A program made the position numbers and the translations under genes. Below are positions 26,373 to 35,300 of a stretch of 64,000 bases of DNA, piece by piece (the stretch's first letter is position 1; each line of letters starts with the position of its first letter). The stretch is taken from the NCBI GenBank assembly GCA_035999765.1, contig CP108521.1, positions 10,664,001 through 10,728,000 of the forward strand, read 5' to 3'. The stretch is from Streptomyces sp. NBC_01231. GTDB lineage: Bacteria; Actinomycetota; Actinomycetes; Streptomycetales; Streptomycetaceae. The notes beneath the pieces were generated by a model. That model searched no databases, had not been told where the DNA came from, and saw only the letters and a program-made list of their open reading frames with translations.

Positions 26373-27023
26373 ATGACTTCGTCAGATCCGACCACGGGGG
26401 CGGGCTCACGTAGGCCCCGGGTCGGGCGGCCGTCGGCCACCTCGCGTGACCAGCTTGAGCGTCTCGCGTTCGAGCTGTTCGCGCGCAAGGGTTTCGAACA
26501 GACCACCGTCGACGACATCGCGGCAGTGGCCAAGATCAGTCGCCGCACTTTTTTCCGTTACCACGCGTCGAAGAACGATCTGGTGTGGGGCGACTTCGAC
26601 AGCCAACTGTCGCGCTTCCGCGACCTGCTCGCCGCCTGCCCACCGGAGCTGGCGATGATGGACGGCCTGCGCGAGGCTGTCGTGGCTTTCAACCAGTTCG
26701 ACCCGACCGACGTGCCCTGGCACCGTCGACGCATGGAGCTCATACTGCGCGTGCCTGCCCTCCAGGCCGACTCCACACTTCGTTACGCATCCTGGAGGTC
26801 GGTGGTCGCCGCCTTCGTCGCTGATCGGACCGGCCGGCCGCAGGACGCCCTGCTGCCGCGTCAGGTCGGATATGCCGCACTGGCGACCTGCATCGCGGCG
26901 TACGAGCAGTGGCTCGCCGACGAAGGCACGGATCTGGCCGAGCTGTTGAATGCGGCCATGCGTGAGCTCCAGGGGGGCTTCGGCGGCCATGAGCCGGTCA
27001 CCGGTCGCCCGGCGGCTCCATAA
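26373..27023 (+). CDS. mftR: MftR-type TetR regulator
   Basis: A 216-residue TetR-family repressor. The N-terminal HTH is LAFELFARKGFEQTTVDDIA with SRRTFFRYHASKNDL, the usual MftR form, and the ligand domain is alpha-helical. MftR represses the mft operon and responds to acyl-CoA in mycobacteria; the ligand here is not known. It lies 188 bp after mftF on the same strand and is convergent with the aldehyde dehydrogenase gene. Its likely target is one of the palindromes before mftA. Confidence 0.85.
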   Translation: MTSSDPTTGAGSRRPRVGRPSATSRDQLERLAFELFARKGFEQTTVDDIAAVAKISRRTFFRYHASKNDLVWGDFDSQLSRFRDLLAACPPELAMMDGLREAVVAFNQFDPTDVPWHRRRMELILRVPALQADSTLRYASWRSVVAAFVADRTGRPQDALLPRQVGYAALATCIAAYEQWLADEGTDLAELLNAAMRELQGGFGGHEPVTGRPAAP

Positions 27024-27207
27024 GAGGCAGGACCGGGAGCGGGAAAGGGCGCGGTGCCCTGAGTACCGCACCCCTTCGCGACGCCCTTCGCGGTGAAGGA
27101 GGCCGAGGTGCGCTCAGCGCACCCGTGTGCCGCGGCTGGACGCACACCGGGAGCGAGTGATCAGCACCTCGGCTTCCTCCGAACTCGCCTCCTCGGCGGC
27201 ACTGTTC

Positions 27208-28686
27208 CTACTTCGGCAGCTGCTCCGAGCTTGCCAGCATGGTCTTGTGTTCGAGGTAGGCGTTGAGCCCCTCGACACCCAGTTCCCTCCCGATACCACT
27301 GTCTTTCATGCCACCGAACGGGGCGTTGATGTCGAGGTTGTAGTAGTTGACGCCGATCGTCCCGGTGCGGACACGGCGTGCGATGTCGAGGCCACGGGAC
27401 TCATCGGCGGTCCACACCGATCCGGCGAGTCCGTAGTTGCTGTCGTTGGCGATGCGCACCGCCTCGTCGTCGTCATCGAACGGGATGACCGCGATGACCG
27501 GTCCGAAAACCTCCTCGCGCGCGAGGCGATCAGTGTTCTTCACGTCGGCGAACACCGTCGGCTCGACGAACCAGCCACGGTCCTGACCAGCCGGACGGCC
27601 GCCCCCGCTGATCAGCCGGGCGTCGCTGTCCCTCGCGATGTCGATGTATCCGAGCACCTTCTGCTGTTGCTGCCGGCTGGCCATGGGGCCGATGGTGACG
27701 GACGGATCCAGCGGATTGCCGATCGTCTGCGACCTCGTGAACGTCGCCAGCGCGTCCACCACTTCGTCATAGCGCGACCGCGGCGCGAGGATCCTGGACT
27801 GGGCCGCACAGGTCTGGGAGTTGTTCATGAACGAGGCGGGCCCGACGCCGCGGAGGAACACGTCGAGGTCGACATCGTCGAGGACGATCGCGGCGGATTT
27901 CCCGCCGAGTTCGAGGGTCGCACGGCGAATGAGCCGGCCGCACTCGGCTCCGATCCACCGGCCCGTGGCGGTCGATCCGGTGAAGGCGATCTTGTCCACT
28001 CCCGGATGAGTGACCAGGGACGCACTGGCCTCACGGCCGGCCGTCACGATGTTCAGCACGCCAGGGGGGAGTCCCGCTTCACGGGCCGCTTCGCCGAAGA
28101 CATAGAGATCGAGTGCGGTCTCCGGTGACGGCTTCAGCACGACGGTGCACCCGACGGCCAGCGCCGGGGCGACCTTCCAACTGGCGATCGTCTGCGGGTA
28201 GTTCCACGGCACGATGGCTCCGACGACCCCTACCGGCTCACGCCGGATGATCGTCGCTCCGAAGGGGCTCGGCTGGACGACCTCCAGGGCGACCGTCTTG
28301 ATCATCTCGGCGTAGGCTCGGAACACGGCGGCGGGTGCGTATCCATTGAGCGCTCGGGACGTGCCGATGGGCATGCCGTTCTCGCGCGTCACGACCTCGC
28401 TCGTGACATCGGCGCGCTTCAGCAGCGCATCGGCGAAGCGGTGCATGACCTCCGCGCGCTCGGCCGGAGTGGTGCGTCCCCACGGTCCGTCGTCGAGCGC
28501 GCGTCGGGCTGCGAGGACGGCGGCGTCGATGTCCGCGACGCCGCCGAGGGCGGCGGTCGCGAACTCCTCCTCGGTCGCCGCCTCGATCACCCGGTGAGTG
28601 TCTGTGCCCTGAGGCTTGACCCACTCGCCGTCGATGAAGAACTCGAGCCGGTCCAGGTCTTTGGTGGGTTGGGCGGAACGTGTCAT
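27208..28686 (-). CDS. NAD(P)-dependent aldehyde dehydrogenase
   Basis: A 492-residue aldehyde dehydrogenase. The general base Glu is in [10 protein letters not shown], the catalytic Cys in [11 protein letters not shown], and IVPWNYP and [12 protein letters not shown] form the cofactor site. It oxidises an aldehyde to the acid in the cytoplasm. The start at 28686 (MTRSAQP) has GGAG 8 bp upstream and gives the usual length; the frame could extend to 28752. It follows the nicotinoprotein alcohol dehydrogenase by 80 bp on the same strand. The pair would take an alcohol through the aldehyde to an acid. Confidence 0.9.
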   Translation of the reverse strand: MTRSAQPTKDLDRLEFFIDGEWVKPQGTDTHRVIEAATEEEFATAALGGVADIDAAVLAARRALDDGPWGRTTPAERAEVMHRFADALLKRADVTSEVVTRENGMPIGTSRALNGYAPAAVFRAYAEMIKTVALEVVQPSPFGATIIRREPVGVVGAIVPWNYPQTIASWKVAPALAVGCTVVLKPSPETALDLYVFGEAAREAGLPPGVLNIVTAGREASASLVTHPGVDKIAFTGSTATGRWIGAECGRLIRRATLELGGKSAAIVLDDVDLDVFLRGVGPASFMNNSQTCAAQSRILAPRSRYDEVVDALATFTRSQTIGNPLDPSVTIGPMASRQQQQKVLGYIDIARDSDARLISGGGRPAGQDRGWFVEPTVFADVKNTDRLAREEVFGPVIAVIPFDDDDEAVRIANDSNYGLAGSVWTADESRGLDIARRVRTGTIGVNYYNLDINAPFGGMKDSGIGRELGVEGLNAYLEHKTMLASSEQLPK

Positions 28687-28766
28687 GGTCGACTCCATAG
28701 AGGGATACCACGGTGCCGCCGGGATGTGGCGACACCGTGAGGCGTGAGACATGAACGAACTGCGGA

Positions 28767-29879
28767 TCAGTGCTCGTGGATGATGACCCCGCGCAGCAAC
28801 CGGCCGGCCATCATGTCGTCGTACGCCTCGTTGATCTCTTCCAGGCGGTACTTCTTGGTGACCAGCTCGTCGAGCTTCAGCTGCCCGGACTTGTACAGGC
28901 CCAGCAACAGCGGAATGTCGGACCGCGGATTCCCCGCCCCGAACAGCGAGCCCCGGATCTCCTTCTGAAAAGACGTCAGCTCCATGAGGTGCAGCTTGGT
29001 GTCCAGCTCCCCCAGCTTGGCCAGAGCGGTGATGACGGCCCTGCCGCCCTTGCGGATCAGCTCCAGCATTTGCTGGACCATGTCCCCGTGCACGACCCCG
29101 ACCGTCAGGATCGCGACATCGGCCATCACTCCACGGGTGAGCTCGTTGACCAGTCCCTTCGCCTCCTCCACGCTTCCGGCGTAGTGCGTGGCCCCCAGGC
29201 GCGCGGCCATCTCCTTCTTCGCATCGGCGATATCGACGGCGACGATGTTCTTCGCACCAGCCATTTTCGCGCCCTGCACGGCATTGCCGCCGATGCCGCC
29301 GATCCCGACCACCACCACGGTGTCACCGGGGGACACCTCGCCGGTCTTGACCGCGGAACCCCAGCCGGTCATCACGCCGCACCCGGTCAGACAGGCCAGC
29401 TCCAGCGGAATGCCCTTGTCGATCTTCACCACGGAATCCTCTGCGACCACCGCATGGGTGGCGAAGGCGCCGAGCAGCAACATCGACCCGAGATCCTTGC
29501 CGTCCGCATGGGCCCGGAACGTGCCGTCCAGCTGCTTCCCGCCCGCGATGAACGCCCCACGGTCGCAGAGGTTGGACTGGCCGGTGGTGCACCAGCGGCA
29601 CTTTCCGCACGCCGGGATGAACGACAGGACGACGTGGTCTCCGACCTCGACACCGTGGACCTCGGGCCCGACCTCCTGGACGATTCCCGCGCCCTCGTGG
29701 CCGCCGATGATCGGGAGCGGGATGGGAAGGTCACCGGTCCGCACATGGTCGTCCGAATGGCACAGGCCGGTGGCGATCAGCTTGACGAGGACTTCTCCGG
29801 CCTTCGGCGCGTCGAGCTCGATGTCCTGAACGACCCACGGTGATTTCGCTTCCCACAGAACTGCGGCTCTTGCTTTCAC
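28767..29879 (-). CDS. NDMA-dependent (nicotinoprotein) alcohol dehydrogenase
   Basis: A 370-residue zinc-dependent medium-chain dehydrogenase. Catalytic zinc ligands are in GLCHSDDH, GGHEGAG and LTGCGVMTGWG. The structural zinc site is CGKCRWCTTGQSNLC, and the NAD site is VVVVGIGGIGGNAV. The sequence fits the nicotinoprotein group that holds NAD tightly and reoxidises it with mycofactocin in vivo or NDMA in vitro. A complete mft operon 5 kb away supports this. The GTG at 29879 gives the family N-terminus (VKARAAVLWE) but has only a weak RBS. It leads an operon with the aldehyde dehydrogenase and is divergent from an IclR gene. Confidence 0.9.
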   Translation of the reverse strand: MKARAAVLWEAKSPWVVQDIELDAPKAGEVLVKLIATGLCHSDDHVRTGDLPIPLPIIGGHEGAGIVQEVGPEVHGVEVGDHVVLSFIPACGKCRWCTTGQSNLCDRGAFIAGGKQLDGTFRAHADGKDLGSMLLLGAFATHAVVAEDSVVKIDKGIPLELACLTGCGVMTGWGSAVKTGEVSPGDTVVVVGIGGIGGNAVQGAKMAGAKNIVAVDIADAKKEMAARLGATHYAGSVEEAKGLVNELTRGVMADVAILTVGVVHGDMVQQMLELIRKGGRAVITALAKLGELDTKLHLMELTSFQKEIRGSLFGAGNPRSDIPLLLGLYKSGQLKLDELVTKKYRLEEINEAYDDMMAGRLLRGVIIHEH

Positions 29880-30063
29880 AACTGCCTGCTTTCGAATGGA
29901 GAACTGATGTGTTCCGGCGTGCGAGCGGTCCCGCCAGCCAGCCGGCGTGACCGGTTGGGCCGACTCGCGGGTGCTCCTGCTCATCGCCCGGTGCAGGTGA
30001 CGGTCGTCTCACGGTCGGTCATGCACCGAGGGTGGATCTCAGGGCTAGGATTGGGACAGGAAA

Positions 30064-30078
30064 TTCTGCATAGCAGAG
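30064..30078. promoter_or_regulatory. Candidate IclR operator TTCTGCataGCAGAG
   Basis: A 5-3-5 palindrome (TCTGC/GCAGA) 11 bp before the IclR start at 30089, in the divergent region shared with the alcohol dehydrogenase. It matches the motif at 31905-31919 and the arms of 1995 and 9997. Overlap with the IclR leader suggests autoregulation. Confidence 0.6.
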
Positions 30079-30088
30079 CAGGGGTCCA

Positions 30089-30853
30089 ATGTCGAAGCCG
30101 ATGAAGAGCCCGCCGGTGTACGCGCCCACCAGCGTCGACCACGCACTACGGCTGGCCCAGATCCTGCAAATGGAAGGTGTGATCACGGTTTCGGCGGCCG
30201 CCGCACGGCTCGGCGTGGCGCGATCGACCGCCCACCGGTTGCTTTCGGCGCTGGCCTACCGGGACTTCGCGCTCCAGGACGAGGACCGCTCCTACCGTGC
30301 CGGGCCGATACTCGAGCTCGCCGGACAGTCCAGGTCCAACGTGGGCGCCCTCCGCGCTGCCGCACTCGATCCCATGCGTGCCCTGGTCGACAGGCTTAAT
30401 GAGACCGTGAACCTCAGCATCCGCACCGGACGCAACGCGCGGTTCATCGCGTCGGTCGAGTGCTCGCAGGCGCTCCGCGTGGGCAGTCGCGAAGGCATGG
30501 TGTTTCCGGCGCATCTGGTGTGCGGAGGACTCATCACGCTGGCTGCGCTGAGCAACGACGAACTGGAAGCCCTCTACGCTCCGGGCCCGACAGGTGGCCA
30601 TGACGACAACCCGCCGAATCTGACGGCGTTGTGCCGCGAACTGCGCGAGGTCCGGGACAGCGGCGTCGCGCTGAACGTCGAGAGGTCCGAGCGGGGCGTG
30701 GTCGCCGTCGGATGCAGGCTCACCGACCGGGACGATGTCGTCGTCGCCGGTCTCTCGATCTCGATGCCGAGCATCCGCTACTCGCCGACGCTCGTGCGAC
30801 CTCTGCTTCGCTCCTTGAGGTCGACGGCCGACGTGATCTCGCGGTCGTTGTGA
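30089..30853 (+). CDS. IclR-family transcriptional regulator 1
   Basis: A 254-residue protein with an N-terminal winged helix (VSAAAARLGVARSTAHRLLSAL, residues about 33-56) and a C-terminal effector domain (NLSIRTGRNARFIASVEC, RVGSREGMVFPAH). IclR proteins sense small carboxylates and aromatics. It is divergent from the alcohol/aldehyde dehydrogenase operon and convergent with a second IclR gene. The ATG at 30089 has AGCAGGGG upstream. It is a candidate to bind the TTCTG/CAGAA sites. Confidence 0.88.
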   Translation: MSKPMKSPPVYAPTSVDHALRLAQILQMEGVITVSAAAARLGVARSTAHRLLSALAYRDFALQDEDRSYRAGPILELAGQSRSNVGALRAAALDPMRALVDRLNETVNLSIRTGRNARFIASVECSQALRVGSREGMVFPAHLVCGGLITLAALSNDELEALYAPGPTGGHDDNPPNLTALCRELREVRDSGVALNVERSERGVVAVGCRLTDRDDVVVAGLSISMPSIRYSPTLVRPLLRSLRSTADVISRSL

Positions 30854-30915
30854 GTCGTCGGTGCGGCGGCTCCGGGGGAACTCCGCCCGGCAGGCCGCAA
30901 TGACGTTCTGATCTG

Positions 30916-30945
30916 CCCCGAGGTTCAGTGCAGGACCTCGTGGGG
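30916..30945. terminator. Hairpin between the convergent IclR genes
   Basis: The arms CCCCGAGGT and ACCTCGTGGGG pair with a single bulged T around a 10-nt loop. The hairpin lies between the stops of the two convergent regulators and could terminate both. Confidence 0.55.
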
Positions 30946-31740
30946 TCAGTGCAGCACCGCGACCGCCTCCTCCGCGAGGTTCCGCAGCACGGCGCTGATC
31001 CGGCGCTGGTCGGCGTTGTTCATACGGCTGACCGGCACGGAGACATTGAAGGCGACCGGCATGGGGGCTTGCTGGGCGGGCAGGGCCACGGCGACCGAGC
31101 CCACGCCCTCCTCGCTCTCCTCGGAGCTCGTGGCATACCCGAGTCGGCGGGCCAGTTCGACCTCCCTTTCCAGCTCTGCCCGGGTGGCCACGGAGTTGGG
31201 TGTCAGCTGCTCCAGCTCGTCGTCCGGGTAACGCCGTCGCAGCTCGTCGTCGGGCAGCTGCGCGAGGAGGGCCTTACCGGTCGAGGTGCAGTGGGCCGGC
31301 ATCGACTGCCCGAGGCGGGAGGCGACGCGTACGGCGCGGGGACTTTCCAGTGCGTCCACGAACCGGACCGTCGTACCGTCCAGCACTCCGAGGTGCACGG
31401 TCTCCTGCAGGTCCGCGTTGAGCCGCTCCAGGTAGGGATGGAGGGCCTGCCGCACGTCGAAGCGCTGGAGGATGGAGAAGGCGACACCGGTGAGCGCCGT
31501 ACCCGGGACGTAGGCCTTGCCCCGCTCGGCCTGCCTGATGAATCCGCGGTACGTGAGCATCGCGAGCAGGCGGTGTGCGGTGGAGGTCGCGACCCCCAGG
31601 TACTGAGCGACCTCGGTGAGTCTGAGCTCATTCCGCTCGCCGAGCAGGAGCAGCACCCTCAGCGCGTTGTCGACCGACTCGATCGGATACTGCGGCGCGG
31701 GTCCACTGGTGAGCGGCGACTGAACCTCGGACTTCTTCAT
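30946..31740 (-). CDS. IclR-family transcriptional regulator 2
   Basis: A 264-residue IclR protein: HTH at RLTEVAQYLGVATSTAHRLL, effector domain with HLGVLDGTTVRFVDALES and MPAHCTSTGKALLAQL. It is divergent from the ring-hydroxylating dioxygenase operon at 31930, with two operator-like palindromes in between, so it is the most likely direct regulator of that operon. The start at 31740 (MKKSEVQ) places the HTH as in relatives; the frame extends to 31872. The RBS for either start is weak. Confidence 0.87.
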   Translation of the reverse strand: MKKSEVQSPLTSGPAPQYPIESVDNALRVLLLLGERNELRLTEVAQYLGVATSTAHRLLAMLTYRGFIRQAERGKAYVPGTALTGVAFSILQRFDVRQALHPYLERLNADLQETVHLGVLDGTTVRFVDALESPRAVRVASRLGQSMPAHCTSTGKALLAQLPDDELRRRYPDDELEQLTPNSVATRAELEREVELARRLGYATSSEESEEGVGSVAVALPAQQAPMPVAFNVSVPVSRMNNADQRRISAVLRNLAEEAVAVLH

Positions 31741-31884
31741 GACAGAAGAATAGGACCCCTCCGAACGCCGCTCGCCTCGTGCCGGCGTTCGCAGGGGCGC
31801 ACTCGTCCCAGGATCTGAAGCATGTCCGCCCTCGCGGAGCCCGCCGTCCTGACTCCTCTCGGTTGACTGCATGGGACACCGATG

Positions 31885-31919
31885 TTCTACTCAGTAGAGA
31901 TAATATCTGCTCTGCAGAA
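31885..31919. promoter_or_regulatory. Tandem IclR operators before the dioxygenase operon
   Basis: There are two 15-bp palindromes, TTCTACtcaGTAGAG (31885-31899) and ATCTGCtctGCAGAA (31905-31919), both with perfect 5-3-5 cores. Their centres are 20 bp apart, about two helical turns, so both face the same side of the DNA. The second overlaps the Shine-Dalgarno sequence (GAAGGA) of the gene at 31930. Confidence 0.7.
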
Positions 31920-31929
31920 GGATAGGTTG

Positions 31930-33339
31930 ATGAGTGACAGTGCCGACCTCCTCGACGATGTGCGCCGCGGGATGATCCCCGCGCACATCTACAACGATCG
32001 GGAGGTCTTCGACCTGGAGAAGAAGCGGCTGTTCAGCCGCGCATGGATGTTTGTGGGGCACGAGTCGGAGATACCTGCCGCCGGCGATTACGTCGTCCGC
32101 CGTGTGCTCGACGACTCCTTCATCCTCGCCCGTGACGAGAAGGGTGAGATCCACGCGCACTTCAACATGTGCCTGCACCGTGGAATGCAGGTGTGCCGGG
32201 CGGAGATGGGCAACGCTTCGCACTTCCGCTGCCCGTACCACGGCTGGTCCTACCGCAACGACGGCCGCATCGCGGGCCTGCCGTTCCACCAGGACGCCTA
32301 TGGTGGCGAGGCCGGCTTCCGCCGCAAGGGCCAGCGGCTGCTGCCCGCCCCGAACCTGGACACGTACAACGGTCTGATCTTCATCAGCATGGATCCCGAG
32401 GCGCCGCCCCTGCGCGACCACCTCGGCGACTTCGCCTTCTACCTTGACTACTACACGAAGCAGAGCCCGAGCGGCATCGAGCTGCGGGGTCCGCAGCGGT
32501 GGCGGGTGAAAGCCAACTGGAAGATCGGCGCGGAGAACTTCGCCGGCGACATGTACCACACGCCGCAGACCCACACGAGCGTCGTCGAGATCGGCCTGTT
32601 CCGCGAACCCAAGGCCGAGAAGCGCAAGGACGGTTGCACCTACTGGGCCGGCAACGGCGGAGGCACCACCTACAAGCTGCCGCCCGGCACGCTGGAGGAG
32701 CGACTGCGGTATGTCGGCTACCCCGACGAGATGATCGAACGGATGAAGGAGTCCTGGTCCGACGACCAGCTCCAGGTCATCGGCGGCGACGGCTTCATGA
32801 TCTCCGCCGCCTCTCTCTTCCCCAACCTCAGCCTGGTGCACAACTGGCCGAAGGTCGCCGACAGCGACGACGTGGTCCCGTTCATCTCCCTCCGCCAGTG
32901 GCAGCCCGTCAGCCAGGACGAGACGGAGATCCTCTCCTGGTTCGCCGTCGACGCCGAGGCACCCGAGGAGTTCAAGGAACTGTCGTACAAGGCGTACCTC
33001 ATGTGCTTTGGATCCACGGGCATGTTCGAGCAGGACGACGTGGAGAACTGGGTCTCCCTCACGAACACCGCCGCCGGCTCGATGGCGCGGCGCCTGCTCC
33101 TGAACAGCCGCATGGGCCTGCTGGCCGACGACACCGAGGTGTCCCCGCAGCTCACTCCCGAGCAGTTCACAGGCCCCGGCACGGCGCATGTCGGATACGG
33201 CGAGTACAACCAGCGCGAGCTGCTGAACCGGTGGGCCGACCACCTCGCCGCACCGGACGCCGGAGTCGCCACGGTCGAGGTCGGCCGGGAACGCGACACC
33301 GGCGACGCGCAGAACAACACGACGGGGAGCCCGGCATGA
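31930..33339 (+). CDS. Ring-hydroxylating dioxygenase large subunit, phthalate 3,4-dioxygenase type
   Basis: A 469-residue Rieske oxygenase alpha subunit. The [2Fe-2S] site is CLHRGMQ and CPYHGWSY near residues 80-105. The mononuclear iron region is NWKIGAENFAGDMYHTPQTH near 195-215, with the bridging Asp in GD. The enzyme adds both atoms of O2 to an aromatic acid to give a cis-dihydrodiol. Length and operon content (small subunit, dihydrodiol dehydrogenase, [3Fe-4S] ferredoxin, class II aldolase) match actinobacterial phthalate 3,4-dioxygenase (PhtA) loci, though substrate cannot be fixed from sequence. The ATG at 31930 follows GAAGGA. It overlaps the small-subunit gene by ATGA. Confidence 0.88.
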   Translation: MSDSADLLDDVRRGMIPAHIYNDREVFDLEKKRLFSRAWMFVGHESEIPAAGDYVVRRVLDDSFILARDEKGEIHAHFNMCLHRGMQVCRAEMGNASHFRCPYHGWSYRNDGRIAGLPFHQDAYGGEAGFRRKGQRLLPAPNLDTYNGLIFISMDPEAPPLRDHLGDFAFYLDYYTKQSPSGIELRGPQRWRVKANWKIGAENFAGDMYHTPQTHTSVVEIGLFREPKAEKRKDGCTYWAGNGGGTTYKLPPGTLEERLRYVGYPDEMIERMKESWSDDQLQVIGGDGFMISAASLFPNLSLVHNWPKVADSDDVVPFISLRQWQPVSQDETEILSWFAVDAEAPEEFKELSYKAYLMCFGSTGMFEQDDVENWVSLTNTAAGSMARRLLLNSRMGLLADDTEVSPQLTPEQFTGPGTAHVGYGEYNQRELLNRWADHLAAPDAGVATVEVGRERDTGDAQNNTTGSPA

Positions 33340-33962
33340 CGGCGCGGACCGGATCGTACCGGGGCGGCGCCTACTCGGCGGGCCGCACCCGCACCCACTC
33401 CGAGCAGGCCGTACTCGGCGCCCACGCCTCACGGGTGAAGCGGGCGGGAACCACCCTGCCCTTCCACGACGAACGCCACCTGCTGGCCCACCAGTGGCTC
33501 GTCGACGAGGCATACCTCCTGGACGCCCAGCGGTACGACGAGTGGCTCGGTCTGCTCACGGACGACATCCACTACCTGATGCCCGTCCGGGTCACCACCG
33601 CGCTCGGCGCCGGCTTCGACACCGCCCCCGGCATGGCCCACTTCGACGAGGACAAGTACTCCCTCTCGCGCCGCGTCGCCCGGTTCCAGACCGAGCACGC
33701 ATGGACCGAGGACCCGCCGTCGCGCCTGCGGCACCACCTCACCAACGTGCGCACCTTCGCCGCCGAGGCACCGGACCATGTGGTGGTGGAGTCGGGCACG
33801 CTGCTGTACCGCAGCCGTGGCGACTACCGGGAGGCGGCCCAGGTCTCCGCCGGCCGGGAGGACCTGCTGCGCCGCACGGACGACGGCTGGAAGCTGGCGC
33901 GCCGCACCATCCTCGTCGACGACTCGGTCATCCGCATGCAGAACCTGGCGGTGTTCCTGTGA
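33336..33962 (+). CDS. Ring-hydroxylating dioxygenase small subunit
   Basis: A 208-residue beta subunit with the typical cone-fold stretches FLVDEAYLLDAQRYDEWL-like near residue 50, DDIHYLMPVR, and the ending DDGWKLARRTILVDDSVI. Beta subunits have a structural role in the alpha3beta3 oxygenase. The ATG at 33336 overlaps the large-subunit stop and the 3' end overlaps the next gene by GTGA. The N-terminal 35 residues are an Arg/Gly-rich extension before the domain. Confidence 0.9.
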   Translation: MTARTGSYRGGAYSAGRTRTHSEQAVLGAHASRVKRAGTTLPFHDERHLLAHQWLVDEAYLLDAQRYDEWLGLLTDDIHYLMPVRVTTALGAGFDTAPGMAHFDEDKYSLSRRVARFQTEHAWTEDPPSRLRHHLTNVRTFAAEAPDHVVVESGTLLYRSRGDYREAAQVSAGREDLLRRTDDGWKLARRTILVDDSVIRMQNLAVFL

Positions 33963-34267
33963 CCCTGAGCTGGGAAGGCGAGGACGAGGACGCCCGGGCC
34001 GCACGTCGGGCAGCCGATCAGAAGGCCGCCCTCGAGGCCGGTCGCACCGGCGAGCCCCTCAGGCTGGGCAACGAATTCTCCGAGATCCGTGTCAGCCGCG
34101 TGGAGACCCGCAACGGTTCCCGGCTGCTCGTCGAGTCGACCCGCTCGGGCCAGTGGGTGGCCCTTTGTCCGCTGGAGCTGGAGGCCCTGACCTGGCAGAA
34201 CACGGCCACGTTCGCCGCGATGATCGGCAATCCGTTCGGCCCGCTCCTCCCCGAGGAGGAGAAGTGA
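33959..34267 (+). CDS. Uncharacterised 102-residue protein in the dioxygenase operon
   Basis: It starts at a GTG overlapping the small-subunit stop and ends with an overlap into the dehydrogenase, so it is translationally coupled on both sides. The N-terminal third is charged and helical (EGEDEDARAARRAADQKAA). The rest (NEFSEIRVSRVETRNGSRLLVE, PLELEALTW) looks like a small beta domain. No cysteines suggest a cluster and there is no signal peptide. The function is unknown; its location points to an accessory or assembly role for the dioxygenase. Confidence 0.75.
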   Translation: MTLSWEGEDEDARAARRAADQKAALEAGRTGEPLRLGNEFSEIRVSRVETRNGSRLLVESTRSGQWVALCPLELEALTWQNTATFAAMIGNPFGPLLPEEEK

Positions 34268-35049
34268 GCGGCTGGCTGGACGGCAAGCGCGCCCTCGTGG
34301 TCGGTGCCGGATCGGGCATAGGCAGGGCCGTCGTCGACGTGTTCCGCACCGAGGGCGCACGGGTCGCCGCGCTCGAACTCGACTCGGCCAAATGCCAGGG
34401 CCTGCGTGAAGGACTCCCCGAGGTCCCCGTCGTCGAGGGTGACGCCACGACCCGATCCGCCAACGAGAAGGCCGTCGGGGTCGCCGTGGACGCCTTCGGC
34501 GGCCTCGACGTCCTCGTCAACTGTGTGGGCATCTTCGACTACTACAGAGGGCTCGGCGACCTGCCCGCCGACATCCTGGACGAGGCGTTCGACGAGATGT
34601 TCTCCGTCAACGTCAGAAGCCAACTGCACTCCGTCAAGGCGGCCTTGCCCGCCCTGCGGGAGGCCGGGGGAGCGATCGTCCTCACCGAGTCGACCTCCGC
34701 CTACCACCCCGGCCGCGGCGGCATCCTCTACGTCTCCTCCAAGTTCGCCGTACGCGGCATGGTCACCTCCCTCGCCTACGAACTCGCCCCGGACGTCCGC
34801 GTCAACGCGGTCGCCCCCGGCGGCACCCTCGGCACCGACCTGCGCGGGCTCGACAGCCTCGGGCTGGCAGGGCGCAGCCTGGGTGACACGCCGGGGCGGG
34901 CCGGCGAACTCGCCGCCCGGGTCCCACTCCGAACGGCTCTCTCCGCGACCGACCATGCCTGGAGCTACGTCTTCCTCGCCTCCGACCGGTCGCGGGGCGT
35001 CACCGGCCGCGCAGTCCATCCGGACGGCGGTATCGGCGTCAAAGCCTGA
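34264..35049 (+). CDS. SDR-family cis-dihydrodiol dehydrogenase
   Basis: A 261-residue short-chain dehydrogenase. The cofactor site is VVGAGSGIGRAV, followed by NCVGIFDYY (NAG-equivalent). The catalytic Ser is in TESTSAYHP and Tyr-Lys in YVSSKFAV. It would rearomatise the dihydrodiol made by the dioxygenase to a catechol-type product, like PhtB or BphB. The GTG at 34264 overlaps the previous stop; the longer upstream frame belongs to other genes. The PGGTLGTDLRGLDSLG segment is typical of dihydrodiol dehydrogenases. Confidence 0.88.
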   Translation: MSGWLDGKRALVVGAGSGIGRAVVDVFRTEGARVAALELDSAKCQGLREGLPEVPVVEGDATTRSANEKAVGVAVDAFGGLDVLVNCVGIFDYYRGLGDLPADILDEAFDEMFSVNVRSQLHSVKAALPALREAGGAIVLTESTSAYHPGRGGILYVSSKFAVRGMVTSLAYELAPDVRVNAVAPGGTLGTDLRGLDSLGLAGRSLGDTPGRAGELAARVPLRTALSATDHAWSYVFLASDRSRGVTGRAVHPDGGIGVKA

Positions 35050-35081
35050 GCTTCATCCGATCTGATGTGAAAGGACAGCCC

Positions 35082-35300
35082 ATGCCTCTCCTCACGGCGG
35101 ACCTCGCGGCCTGTCAGGGGTACGCGAACTGCGTCATCGCAGCGCCGGATGCCTACGACCTGGACGACGACGGTGTGGTCGTCCTCCTCAAGACCGAGAT
35201 CGCTGACCAGGACCTGCCCCGCATCCAGGAGGCGGCCCGCACCTGCCCCGTCTCCGCCCTCACCGTCGTCGAGGGCCCGACCTCCGGAGCCGCCTCGTGA
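35082..35300 (+). CDS. [3Fe-4S]-type ferredoxin of the dioxygenase
   Basis: A 72-residue protein with C-x5-C (CQGYANC) and a distal CPVSAL, closely similar to the ferredoxin at 6404. It is the expected electron donor to the oxygenase (PhtAc-like). The ATG at 35082 is preceded by AAAGGA. It overlaps the decarboxylase gene. No reductase gene follows, unlike at 6598. Confidence 0.9.
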   Translation: MPLLTADLAACQGYANCVIAAPDAYDLDDDGVVVLLKTEIADQDLPRIQEAARTCPVSALTVVEGPTSGAAS

